Source of the DNA: Frankia sp. RB7 | GTDB taxonomy: Bacteria; Pseudomonadota; Alphaproteobacteria; Rhizobiales; Xanthobacteraceae | Length of the DNA stretch: 64,000 nt | Assembly (NCBI GenBank): GCA_030403585.1 | Contig: JAUEPE010000035.1 | Location: 1-64,000 of the forward strand | Direction: 5' to 3' | Shown here: positions 48,643 to 57,320 of the stretch, piece after piece | How positions within the stretch are numbered: the stretch's first letter is position 1 | How the letters are laid out: each line of letters begins with the position of its first letter | The notes under the pieces: model-generated | The model's database searches: none | What the model was told of the DNA's origin: nothing | Seen by the model: the letters and a program-made list of their open reading frames with translations, nothing else | Translations under genes and position numbers: made by a program

Positions 48643-50024
48643 GCCGCCTGCTCCAGCGCCTGCGGATTGGCGGCTGCGAGCGGAATGACGACGCGCAACG
48701 CGGAGCCACCAGCGGGGCCGGCCTCAAAACTCAGGCGGCCGCGCAGCGCCGCGACGCGCTCACGCATGCCGAGCAGGCCCATACCGGATTTCGAGGCCGG
48801 ATCGGTCGAGCGTCCGTCATCGTCGATGGCGAGTGCGATCTCGCCGGCATGCATGGTCAATTCCAGGCTGACCTTGGTGGCGCCGGCATGCTTGGCGGCA
48901 TTGGTGAGCGCTTCCTGCACGATGCGGTAGAGGTTGGCGCTGATCGTGGCCGGCAGGGTCTCGAACGTGCCGTCGAAACGGATCGAAAAGCGGGTCTCAC
49001 CGCGGCTGCGTCCATTCCAGCCGGCAACGAGGCCTTCAAGACTGGCGACGAGTCCCAGTTCCTCCACGTCAGGCGGGCGCAGCCGGAACAGGGTGCCGCG
49101 CAGCGTCTCCATCATGCCGGTTGCCGTGCGTGCGATGCCGTCGCACTCGCCAAGCAAGGAGGGGCAGTCCTGTGCGGCGGTCTGGCGGGCGGACGCGGCG
49201 AGCGCGCGGATCGCGGCGAGCGATTGGCCGAATTCGTCGTGCAATTCGCGGGCGAGATGGCGGCGCTCCTCGTCCTGGAGCGCGATCAGTTTCCGGGTCA
49301 GCTCGGCGCGCTCGGCCAACGCGTTATCGAGGCTTTCGGCGAGATGGTTGAAGACGTCGCGCACCGCGGAGAGTTCGGCGAGATCGAATTGCGGGAGCCG
49401 CGTGGTGAGGTCGTTGGCTGCGATCCGCTCGAGGCCGGCGCGGATCATGTGCGTCGGGCGCAGGGCGCGGGCAAGCGCCGCATAGATCAGGACGCACAAC
49501 AGCGGCAGTGCGATCGCGAGTGCGAGCATCAGGCGGCCGGCTTCGTGCCAGGCCTCGGCTGTCTGCACGGCCGGATCGACCGAGACCACGGCTTCGCCGA
49601 GCTTGGTTCCGCGCAGGATCACGGGCCGCGCGGCCTCGCGGCCGGGGTCGAACAGGCTGTGGTAGAACGCCCTGAAGATCTGCGGCGGCGGGTCCTCCGG
49701 GATCGGCGCGCCGCTACAGAAGCGCTGCAGCATCTCGCCGCTGACGCCGCGGAACGCGAGGCACAGGCCGGGCGTCATCACATAGGCCGAAACGGGGTCG
49801 AGGTTGGGAAAGTCGGAGCGCGGGCTCGCCGCCCACAGGACCTTGCCCTGCTGCAGCTCCAGCGTCTTCGCCACGATGGCGGCGATGCCGTCGATGCGCG
49901 CATGGGCGGCGCGGTCGGCGGTAATCAGGAAATAGGCGGAGATCGCGGCGAAGCAGGCGGCCGATATGGCGGCGACGCGCAAGGTCAGGCGGACCTTGAG
50001 ATCGAATCTCGGGCGGTTCCACAT
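48639..50024 (-). CDS. UhpB/NarX-type sensor histidine kinase
   Basis: A 461-residue membrane kinase. TM1 is at about residues 12-32 and TM2 at about 165-185 (RLMLALAIALPLLCVLIYAA), enclosing a short periplasmic domain; HAMP follows. The HisKA_3 motif is RHLARELHDEFGQSLAA with the His phosphoacceptor at about 258, and the ATPase N box is VQEALTNAAKHAG. It partners the NarL-type regulator, which overlaps its stop codon. Confidence 0.93.
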   Translation of the reverse strand: MWNRPRFDLKVRLTLRVAAISAACFAAISAYFLITADRAAHARIDGIAAIVAKTLELQQGKVLWAASPRSDFPNLDPVSAYVMTPGLCLAFRGVSGEMLQRFCSGAPIPEDPPPQIFRAFYHSLFDPGREAARPVILRGTKLGEAVVSVDPAVQTAEAWHEAGRLMLALAIALPLLCVLIYAALARALRPTHMIRAGLERIAANDLTTRLPQFDLAELSAVRDVFNHLAESLDNALAERAELTRKLIALQDEERRHLARELHDEFGQSLAAIRALAASARQTAAQDCPSLLGECDGIARTATGMMETLRGTLFRLRPPDVEELGLVASLEGLVAGWNGRSRGETRFSIRFDGTFETLPATISANLYRIVQEALTNAAKHAGATKVSLELTMHAGEIALAIDDDGRSTDPASKSGMGLLGMRERVAALRGRLSFEAGPAGGSALRVVIPLAAANPQALEQAA

Positions 50025-50215
50025 CGGCGGGCACCTGGCGCAAACGGAATTGTCGCGCCCGCATTAAAGGGCAGAACGCGAGCCGCGCAAAGCGGCACAC
50101 TTACCGCGGTGCAACGTCGTGAAATTTTCCCGGAACTGCTCGGGACCGCCCCGGCTGCGGCGCGGGAAACGTCCGCCTAGCTAGCTTGTGGCCTTTCCAT
50201 CATGCGAGGTTCGTG

Positions 50216-50656
50216 ATGCGCCGTACCCTGTCGTTGCTGTCTTTCCTTGTTCTTCTCAGCGTTGGGCCGGATGGCCGGGCCGTCGCCGCCGAGACCACCG
50301 CCATTGCGCTCGACGATTTCAGCTATACCGACACCTCGGCCGAGCCGGCCGACCAGAGCGCCGCCCACGAAAAGCGGCTGCAGGCGTTCATGGTCGCGCT
50401 CCGGCGCGACATCGCCGCCGACCCGCGCTACCGGCTTGCGCCGTCAGTGCAGGAGGGGGCGGCGTTCAAGGTCATCGGCGGCATCCAGAAGACGAGCACG
50501 CTGGTGCAATGGGCCAAGGTCGCGGTGATCGACGTCGGCGCCAAGAAGGTCGTGATGGACAGGCTCTACACCTTCCGCGGCGACAACGATGAATCGTGGG
50601 AGCGCGCCGAGATATTCGTCTCTCGCGAGGTCATGGCCGCGCTGGCGCAGCCCTAA
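50216..50656 (+). CDS. DUF2380-like exported protein
   Basis: A 146-residue exported protein. The signal peptide is about 25 residues (MRRTLSLLSFLVLLSVGPDGRAVAA), then IALDDFSYTDTSAEPADQSA and YRLAPSVQEGAAFKVIGG. I recognise the pattern as a DUF2380/DUF3280-like family of unknown function. It is divergent from the kinase gene, and its stop overlaps that of the convergent dehydrogenase gene. The ATG at 50216 follows GAGGTTCGTG. Confidence 0.72.
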   Translation: MRRTLSLLSFLVLLSVGPDGRAVAAETTAIALDDFSYTDTSAEPADQSAAHEKRLQAFMVALRRDIAADPRYRLAPSVQEGAAFKVIGGIQKTSTLVQWAKVAVIDVGAKKVVMDRLYTFRGDNDESWERAEIFVSREVMAALAQP

Positions 50657-51684
50657 AAGGTCAGCTGCACCTTCATCGATTGCGAGCGGTCGCTGGCGAG
50701 CTCGAAGGCGGCGACCGCGTTCTCGAACGGCATGGTCGCCGTGATCAGCGGCTTCACGTCGATCAGGCCTTCGCCCATCAGCCGTACCGCGAGTTCGAAT
50801 TCGGGGTCGAAGCGGAAGGTGCCGCGGAGCTGCAATTCCTTGGCGACAATGGAGTTGATCGGCAGCGTCATCTCGCCGCCGAGGCCGAGCTGAACCAGCG
50901 TCGCGCCGGGACGGAGCACGTCGAGTGCGGTGCGCAGCGCGGCCTGATTGCCCGAGGCCTCGAACAGCGTGTCGAACACGCCCTTGCCGGCGCGCCAGGG
51001 ATCGAGTGCGGAGGCATTGGTCGCAACATTGATCGCGTTTGTGGCGCCGAGCTTTTGTGCGACCGCGAGCGGCGCGTCAGCGACATCGGTCACGACGATC
51101 TCGGACGCGCCGCCGAAGCGCGAGACCAGAATCATCAGCGCGCCGATCGGGCCGCAGCCGGTGATCAGCACGCGCTTGCCGAGCAGGGGCCCGGCCTGCT
51201 TCCCGGCGTGCAGGCACACCGCGAGCGGCTCGGCGACCGCGGCTTCGGCGAGCGTGAGCTTGTCGGAGATCGGCACGGCCTGCGTCGCGTCGACCGTGAT
51301 GAATTCGCGAAAACCGCCCTGCACGTGGGGAAAGCGCATCGCGCTGCCGAGGAAACGCATGTCGAGGCACTGGTTGCGCATGCCTTCCTGACAGTGCAGG
51401 CACTTGCCGCACGGCTTGCTCGGATTGACCGCAACGCGCGTGCCGGCCTTCACGCTGGTGACGCCGTCACCGACGGCGGCGACCACGCCGGCGATCTCGT
51501 GGCCCAGCGCCATCGGCTGCTGGATGCGCACGACGCCGAAACCACCGTGGTGGTAATAGTGCAGGTCGGAGCCGCAGATGCCGCCATTGGCGATCTTGAC
51601 GCGGACCTCGCCCGGGCTGGGCTCGGTATCCGGATAGTTGTCGATCCGCAGGTCCTTGGGGGCGTGAATGACGACGGCGCGCAT
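50653..51684 (-). CDS. Zinc-dependent L-idonate 5-dehydrogenase-type MDR
   Basis: A 343-residue zinc alcohol dehydrogenase of the idonate/sorbitol dehydrogenase group, oxidising a sugar acid or polyol with NAD(P)+. Catalytic zinc ligands are in GGICGSDLHYY and GHEIAG. The structural zinc site is CGKCLHCQEGMRNQC. The Rossmann motif is ITGCGPIGALMILV. It is the last gene of a three-gene unit with the gluconate-dehydrogenase-type SDR and the enolase-superfamily dehydratase. Confidence 0.9.
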   Translation of the reverse strand: MRAVVIHAPKDLRIDNYPDTEPSPGEVRVKIANGGICGSDLHYYHHGGFGVVRIQQPMALGHEIAGVVAAVGDGVTSVKAGTRVAVNPSKPCGKCLHCQEGMRNQCLDMRFLGSAMRFPHVQGGFREFITVDATQAVPISDKLTLAEAAVAEPLAVCLHAGKQAGPLLGKRVLITGCGPIGALMILVSRFGGASEIVVTDVADAPLAVAQKLGATNAINVATNASALDPWRAGKGVFDTLFEASGNQAALRTALDVLRPGATLVQLGLGGEMTLPINSIVAKELQLRGTFRFDPEFELAVRLMGEGLIDVKPLITATMPFENAVAAFELASDRSQSMKVQLTF

Positions 51685-51706
51685 GGTCTCGTTTCCTGTT
51701 TCGCGA

Positions 51707-52474
51707 TTACATCGCGGCGATCATGCCGCCATCGACATAGATGATCTGGCCGTTGACATAAGTTGAGGCGTCGGAGGCGAGGAAGATTGCCGCGCCTACC
51801 AGCTCGTCCGGTCTGCCCCAGCGCTTGGAGGGAATGCGGCCCATCAGCCAGTTGTTGAAATCGGTGTTGTTGACCAGCGCCTCGTTCATGTCGGTGAGCA
51901 TGTAGCCGGGGCCAATCGCGTTGGCCTGGATACCGTGCTGGGCCCATTCCACCGCCATCGAGCGGGTCAGGTTCTTGATGCCGCCCTTGGCCGCGGTGTA
52001 AGGCGCGATGGTGGGACGCGCGAGCTCACTGCCGAGCGAGCCGATGTTGATGATCTTGCCGCGCTTGCGCGGGATCATGCGCTTGCCGGCCTCGCGGCCG
52101 ATCACGAAGGCGCTGGTGAGGTCGGTCTCGATCACCTTGCGCCACTCGTCGGTGGTGAACTCGACCAGCGGCTTGCGGTGCTGGATGCCGGCATTGTTGA
52201 CGAGAATGTCGACCTCGAGCCCTTCGCGGTCGAAGCGCTCGAAGGCGGCGACGATCGCAGGCTCATCGGTGACGTTGAACGCAGCACCCTCGGCCTGATG
52301 CCCGGCGGCGCGAAATTCGGCGACTGCCTGCTCGACACGCTTGGGATCGACGCCGTTGATGATGATTTTTGCGCCGGCCTTGGCCATGCCCTCGGCGATG
52401 GCGCGGCCGAGACCGCGGGAAGAGCCGGTCACGAGCGCGGTGCGGCCGGAAAGGTCGAAGAGGGCAGTGCTCAT
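51707..52474 (-). CDS. Gluconate 5-dehydrogenase-type SDR
   Basis: A 255-residue classical SDR with TGSSRGLGRAIAEGMAK, NNAGIQHRKPLVEF, NIGSLGSELA and the catalytic YTAAKGG. The sequence is close to IdnO/gluconate 5-dehydrogenases, which reduce 5-ketogluconate to gluconate or run in reverse. It lies between the dehydratase (12 bases) and the idonate-type dehydrogenase (22 bases), all leftward, so a sugar-acid interconversion pathway is inferred. Confidence 0.91.
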   Translation of the reverse strand: MSTALFDLSGRTALVTGSSRGLGRAIAEGMAKAGAKIIINGVDPKRVEQAVAEFRAAGHQAEGAAFNVTDEPAIVAAFERFDREGLEVDILVNNAGIQHRKPLVEFTTDEWRKVIETDLTSAFVIGREAGKRMIPRKRGKIINIGSLGSELARPTIAPYTAAKGGIKNLTRSMAVEWAQHGIQANAIGPGYMLTDMNEALVNNTDFNNWLMGRIPSKRWGRPDELVGAAIFLASDASTYVNGQIIYVDGGMIAAM

Positions 52475-52486
52475 CTCAAGAAATCC

Positions 52487-53686
52487 TCAAGCGTTGGAAC
52501 GACGCACGGTCAGATCGGAGCGATCGAACACGGCAGGCAGAAGGTCGACGCCGAGACCGGGGCCTTCCATCGGATAGACATAGCCGTCCTTGATCGTTGG
52601 CATCGTGGTGACGAGCTCATTGTACCAGCCCTTGTAGAAGGCGCGCACGGATTCCTGGATCAGCGTGTTGGGCTGGCTGAACGACATGTGGATGGCGGCG
52701 ATGAAGCCGATCGGGCCGATGCAGTCATGCGGTGCGAAGGGACGGTGATAGGTCTCGGCCATCGCCGCGATCTTGCGGCCCTCGGTGAGGCCGCCGGTCC
52801 AGCACAGGTCCGCCATCACCACATGCATGGCGTCGCGGTCGAGCATGTCCTTGTAGGGGAAGCGCGAGCCCAGCGTCTCGCTGGCGCAGACCCAGACGTC
52901 GGTCGATCGCGCATATTCGGCGAGCGCCTGCGGCGAGTTCATGCGGATCGGATCTTCGTACCAGGTCGGCTTGTAGGGCTCGAGCGCGCGGGCAATCTGC
53001 TTTGCGGTCGGCAAATTCCACAGCGAATGGAGCTCGACCATGATCTCCATCTTGTCGCCGACGGCTTTACGGATCTTCTCGAACGGCTCGATCGCCTGCT
53101 TCATCTGGGCCGCCGTGATGTAGAGGCCCTTGTTCTCCTGCGCCGCCGGATCGAACGGCCAGATCTTCATCGCCGAGGTGCCGCTTTCCAGAAGGCTTTC
53201 GGCCAGCGCATCGGCGCGGTTCATGAAGCCGTCGAGGTCTTCGTAGGGGCCCTTGTTGGCACCGAGATTCCAGTTCGAGACCGGGCTGATATTGGTGGAG
53301 CGGACATATTGCGTGCCGGCGCAAGTGTTGTAGATGCGCTGCTTGTCGCGGCAGAGGCCGCCGAGCATCTGGTGCACCGGCTGATTGCAGACCTTGCCGA
53401 ATAGATCCCACAGCGCGATGTCGATCGCCGACGCTGCGCGATATTCCACGCCGGTCGAGGACTGCGCCATCGGCAGGTTCAGCATGTCGCGATGGATGGC
53501 TTCGATGTGCAGGGGATTACGGCCGAGCAGGCGGCCGGCAAAAGTGTCGTGGATCTGCGCCTCGACTGCGCCCGCGCCGTAGAAGGTTTCGCCGAGACCG
53601 ATCATGCCCGTATCGGTGTGAACGCGTACCCAGATGACGTTGGAGAATTCCTCGGTGCGCAGCGTCTCGATCGACGTGATCTTCAC
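52487..53686 (-). CDS. Enolase-superfamily sugar-acid dehydratase
   Basis: A 399-residue mandelate racemase/muconate lactonising-type protein. It starts at GTG 53686 (GGGAGGACAATTGCC upstream), giving the family's usual KITSIETLR N terminus. Metal ligands appear in MVELHSLWNL, WYEDPIRMN and CASETLGSR; AMKIWPFDP and APHDCIGP carry the general base and His-Asp-type residues. The family dehydrates sugar acids such as galactonate or mannonate. It is the first gene of the leftward operon facing its probable GntR regulator. Confidence 0.9.
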   Translation of the reverse strand: MKITSIETLRTEEFSNVIWVRVHTDTGMIGLGETFYGAGAVEAQIHDTFAGRLLGRNPLHIEAIHRDMLNLPMAQSSTGVEYRAASAIDIALWDLFGKVCNQPVHQMLGGLCRDKQRIYNTCAGTQYVRSTNISPVSNWNLGANKGPYEDLDGFMNRADALAESLLESGTSAMKIWPFDPAAQENKGLYITAAQMKQAIEPFEKIRKAVGDKMEIMVELHSLWNLPTAKQIARALEPYKPTWYEDPIRMNSPQALAEYARSTDVWVCASETLGSRFPYKDMLDRDAMHVVMADLCWTGGLTEGRKIAAMAETYHRPFAPHDCIGPIGFIAAIHMSFSQPNTLIQESVRAFYKGWYNELVTTMPTIKDGYVYPMEGPGLGVDLLPAVFDRSDLTVRRSNA

Positions 53687-53777
53687 GGCAATTGTCCTCC
53701 CGTCACAGGCACCTCGCGCCCGTCGTCTCATTTTGCGCTGCAGCATGCTGTAGATCGCACGGAAGTCTTACCTCTGC

Positions 53778-53793
53778 TTGTAATATATCACAA
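53778..53793. promoter_or_regulatory. GntR-type operator candidate
   Basis: TTGTAATATATCACAA is a near-perfect 16-bp palindrome in the divergent gap between the dehydratase operon and the GntR/transporter pair. FCD-type GntR regulators commonly bind AT-rich TTGT-N8-ACAA sites. Confidence 0.62.
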
Positions 53794-53863
53794 CATGTTT
53801 TAAGGCTGCGACAAATTGGGCGCCATTCAGCAACCAGAGCGCGGGCCGACGGGAGAGAACGAC

Positions 53864-54631
53864 ATGGCGAAGCGCAAGCGCGCGCTCGAGGTGGTGAGAA
53901 ACGACGACGACGGCGAGGGCAGGCCCTCTCGGCGCAACCGTCTCAACTTCTTCGAGCTGGCCTATCAGAAGATCGAGGAGCTCCTCGTTCACTGCGAGCT
54001 CAAGCCCGGCCAGTTCATGACCATGCTGGAATTGCAGCAGATCACCGGCTTCGGCCGCACGCCGGTGCATCACGCCGTCAATCGTCTCTCCGCCGACACG
54101 CTCATCATCATTCGCCCGCGCCACGGCTTGCACATCGCGCCGATCGACCTCGCGCGCGAACGCATGCTGCTAGCCTTGCGCCGCGACATGGAGCGCTTCG
54201 TGGTGCGTCTTGCGGCCGATCGCGCCAGCCTCTCGCACCGCAATCAGGCGCTGCACATCGAGCGTTTGCTGCGCGAGCGCCGCGCAACCCTGACCCTTGA
54301 CGAGTTCAACAGCATCGATCGCCGCATCGACGCGCTGGTGCTGGAAGCCGCGGGCGAGCCGTTCCTCGTGCATACGCTGCGGCCGCTTCACACGCTGTAT
54401 CGCCGCATCGGCTACATCCACCACCGTTTCATGCCGGGGCAGGCCGACCTGTCCGGCACGATCGACCATCATCTTTCCATTCTCAATGCCGTCGCCAACC
54501 GCCGCGTCGAGGATGCGGTGAAGGCGAGCGACGCACTGATCGATTACATGGGCGAGATGTTCACGGGAATGGAGACGGGGATCGATCCGCGCCTGCTCGA
54601 TTGCAGCATCGAGCCGCTGCTTGGCGCTTAA
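53864..54631 (+). CDS. GntR-family (FCD-type) regulator
   Basis: A 255-residue regulator. The winged helix includes MTMLELQQITGFGRTPVHHA and a wing ending IIIRPRHGLHIAP. The C-terminal helical FCD-like effector domain has His residues for a metal (YIHHRFM, IDHHLSILNAV). It lies divergent from the sugar-acid operon with a palindrome between and is followed by an MFS transporter, so it probably represses both until a sugar acid is present. GGGAGAGAAC precedes ATG 53864. Confidence 0.92.
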   Translation: MAKRKRALEVVRNDDDGEGRPSRRNRLNFFELAYQKIEELLVHCELKPGQFMTMLELQQITGFGRTPVHHAVNRLSADTLIIIRPRHGLHIAPIDLARERMLLALRRDMERFVVRLAADRASLSHRNQALHIERLLRERRATLTLDEFNSIDRRIDALVLEAAGEPFLVHTLRPLHTLYRRIGYIHHRFMPGQADLSGTIDHHLSILNAVANRRVEDAVKASDALIDYMGEMFTGMETGIDPRLLDCSIEPLLGA

Positions 54632-54673
54632 AAAGTACTTCGCGCGTAAAGAGTTTTGAAGAGAGGACCAAAG

Positions 54674-56038
54674 ATGTCAACGATGGCCGTGCCACAACCG
54701 ACCGCTAGCGAAGCTGCGGTCCGTTATCTCATCACGAATTATAGCCCCAAGGGCAACAAGGTCGGCTGGCTGATGATGGCCTCGATCCTGGTCGAGGCCT
54801 GGGATCTCTATTCGATCGCGTTCGTGCTGATCTTCATCAAGGAGCAGTACAATCCCGATCCGCTGATGCTCGGCCTTGCGGCGGCCGGCACGCAGGGTGG
54901 CGCGCTGATCGGCGCGCTGCTTGGTGGCTGGCTGTCCGACAAGATTGGCCGCCGCGTGATGTTCCTGGTGACGATGGTGATGTTCATCGTGCTGGCACTG
55001 GCGCAGGCCTTCGTGCCGAGCGTCGGCTGGCTCGTCGTGATCCGCTTTATGCTTGGCGTTCCCCTCGGCTCGGATATCTCGACCGGCTACACCTACATCA
55101 TGGAATCCATGGCGAAAGGTGAGCGCGAGGTGATGGGCAATCGCTGGCAGTTCATGTTCGCCGTCGGTGAAGTGCTGACCATCGGCGTCATCGTGATCTT
55201 CCTGCTGTTCGACATCCATCACGAGACGCTGTGGCGCGTGACGCTCGGCCTCGGTGCGGTGCCGGCGCTGATCATCCTGATCATGCGTCACGACGTGCCG
55301 GAAACGGCGGTGTGGCTGGTGCAGAAGGGGCGTTATCGTGAGGCCAAGCAGGTCGCGCGCGAGATGTTCAACGACGATCTCGCCATGCTGCCGGACCAGG
55401 ACGTGCAGGTCCCGAAGGTCAGCACGCGCGCCTTCCTCGCCGACCTCAAGCAGGACCCGATCCGCTGGCGCGCCACGGTCTACGGCTGGATTGCGTGCTT
55501 TGCGCAAGGGAGCGAATTCTCGACCTTCGCGTTCTATTTGCCGGTGCTGTTCGTGATGGTCGGCGTGTCGAGCGTCCTCGGCATCAATCTGGTGACGATG
55601 GCGCTGTTCTGCTTCGCTGCCGTGTCGGGCTGGGTCGGTCCGTTGCTGACGCCGAAGATCGGCCACCGCGGCATCGCGATCGCCGGTTTCAGCATCGTGC
55701 TTGCCTCGTTGTTGGTCGCAGCTTTCGCGCTCTACACCGACAATAAGATCCTGCTGCCGTTCGCGGCGGCCGCCATGTTGTGGGGCCACTATTGGGACGC
55801 GTCGAACTGCATGACGATCCCGACCATGGTTGCCAAGCCGAAGTATCGCGGCACGGCGAGCGGCTTTGCCTACATGTTCGTGAAGCTGCCGTCGTTCCTG
55901 GCGATCTTCCTGTTTCCGACGGTGTTCGCTGCGGTCGGGCAGGCCAATGCCACGTTGATGGTCGCGATCTTCCCCCTGATCGGATTGTGCGCGGCAATCT
56001 TCATCCTGCCGGAAGTCTATGGTTACGAGAACGACTGA
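54674..56038 (+). CDS. MFS transporter, sugar-acid type
   Basis: A 454-residue major-facilitator protein with 12 helices. The loop-2/3 motif is GWLSDKIGRRVMF and helix 4-5 is RFMLGVPLGSDISTGYTYIM. The sequence fits the AAHS/sugar porter-like groups that import acids. It lies 42 bases after the GntR gene and probably imports the substrate of the divergent dehydratase/dehydrogenase operon. AAGAGAGGACCAAAG precedes ATG 54674. Confidence 0.9.
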   Translation: MSTMAVPQPTASEAAVRYLITNYSPKGNKVGWLMMASILVEAWDLYSIAFVLIFIKEQYNPDPLMLGLAAAGTQGGALIGALLGGWLSDKIGRRVMFLVTMVMFIVLALAQAFVPSVGWLVVIRFMLGVPLGSDISTGYTYIMESMAKGEREVMGNRWQFMFAVGEVLTIGVIVIFLLFDIHHETLWRVTLGLGAVPALIILIMRHDVPETAVWLVQKGRYREAKQVAREMFNDDLAMLPDQDVQVPKVSTRAFLADLKQDPIRWRATVYGWIACFAQGSEFSTFAFYLPVLFVMVGVSSVLGINLVTMALFCFAAVSGWVGPLLTPKIGHRGIAIAGFSIVLASLLVAAFALYTDNKILLPFAAAAMLWGHYWDASNCMTIPTMVAKPKYRGTASGFAYMFVKLPSFLAIFLFPTVFAAVGQANATLMVAIFPLIGLCAAIFILPEVYGYEND

Positions 56039-56047
56039 TCTCGAAAG

Positions 56048-57298
56048 CTACCTGATCGCGGCGGCCAAGGCGGCGATAAGGGCGGGCGGCGTCACCAGCA
56101 TGCCGAGCTTGAGGAACGGCCAGGCGCCGACCTCGATCTTCTCTCGCCGCAGCGCGACCAGCCAGAGGATGGTCGCAAGCGATCCCGTCACCGACAAATT
56201 AGGTCCGAGATCGACGCCGATCAGAAGGGCGCTGACCACTGGCGCCGGCAGGTGATCGCTGGCCGCGACCGAGCCCGCGACGAGGCCAACCGGCAAATTA
56301 TTGGCGATATTGGTGGCGATCGCGGTCGCGATGCCGACGCTCCAGGCGGCTTTCGGCATGGATTGCGCGACCGCGTCATGCAAGAGCGCGCTGAGCTGCC
56401 CGATCACGCCCGTCTTCACCAGCGCTTCAACCATCACGAAGAGACCGCCGACCAGCGGCAGCACGCTCCAGGACACGCCCTTCAGAACCGGGAGCGGCGA
56501 TTGGCGGCTGATCAGAAGCACAATGGCAGCCGTCACCACGCCGCAGATGAAGGTCGGCAGGCCCAGTTGCTTGTCCAGCGCCGAGGCCGTGACCAGTACG
56601 ATGCCAATCGCCACGACGCCCGCAGCCGTCAGCTTGCCGCCGCGGCCGAGCTTTGGATGCGGCACGCTGCGTGCGATCGTGTCTTGCTTCAGGGCGCGGT
56701 GCTGGGTCAGACGCAACACGACATAGGTCAACAGGATCGAGGCCGCCGACGGCAGAGCGAATAGGCGCAGCCATTCGGTGAGCTGCGGCATGCGCGCGCC
56801 GAACACGACGAGATTGGCGGGGTTCGAGATCGGCAGCACGAAGCTCGCGGCATTGGCAATGAAGGCGCAGACGAACAGATAGGGCAGCGGTTTAGCACCG
56901 GCGGCGCGCGTCGCGGCATAGACCGCCGGCGTCAGCACGATTGCGGTGGCATCGTTCGAGAGCAGCACGGTCACGACGGTGCCGACGATGTAGATCAGCA
57001 GGAACAGCCGCTGCGGCGAGCCGGCGGCATATTCCACCGCAAGGGCCGCGAGATAATCGAACAGGCCTTCGAGCCGGGCGAGCTCGGCGATCAACATCAT
57101 GCCGATCAGGAAGAGGTAAACGTCGACGCCCTTCTCGATACCGGTGAGCGCATCCTGCCACGGCAGGAAGCCGAGCAGGACCAGGGCGCCGGCGCCGAGC
57201 ACGGCCCAGATCGCCTCGGGCAGGCGAAAAGGACGGATGATGACGCAAGCGGTCGCGACGACGATGATGCTCCAGGCCCAGATGGCGTCAGACGGCAC
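56048..57298 (-). CDS. ArsB/NhaD-like ion permease
   Basis: A 416-residue inner-membrane permease of the ion-transporter superfamily. It shows the ArsB-like signatures LLSNDATAIVLTPAVYAAT and NIANNLPVGLVAGS, with the internal repeats expected for 10-12 helices. Such proteins expel arsenite or exchange Na+ and H+, or move carboxylates. No ArsR gene is adjacent. It starts at GTG 57298 after AAGGA; the frame is open much further upstream without family match. Confidence 0.88.
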   Translation of the reverse strand: MPSDAIWAWSIIVVATACVIIRPFRLPEAIWAVLGAGALVLLGFLPWQDALTGIEKGVDVYLFLIGMMLIAELARLEGLFDYLAALAVEYAAGSPQRLFLLIYIVGTVVTVLLSNDATAIVLTPAVYAATRAAGAKPLPYLFVCAFIANAASFVLPISNPANLVVFGARMPQLTEWLRLFALPSAASILLTYVVLRLTQHRALKQDTIARSVPHPKLGRGGKLTAAGVVAIGIVLVTASALDKQLGLPTFICGVVTAAIVLLISRQSPLPVLKGVSWSVLPLVGGLFVMVEALVKTGVIGQLSALLHDAVAQSMPKAAWSVGIATAIATNIANNLPVGLVAGSVAASDHLPAPVVSALLIGVDLGPNLSVTGSLATILWLVALRREKIEVGAWPFLKLGMLVTPPALIAALAAAIR

Positions 57299-57320
57299 GG
57301 TCAATCCTTGTGGCGTGAAT

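Noticed and set aside
48849..50180. 443-residue plus-strand frame
   Set aside because: Antisense to the UhpB-type kinase and rich in shadow-type residues.
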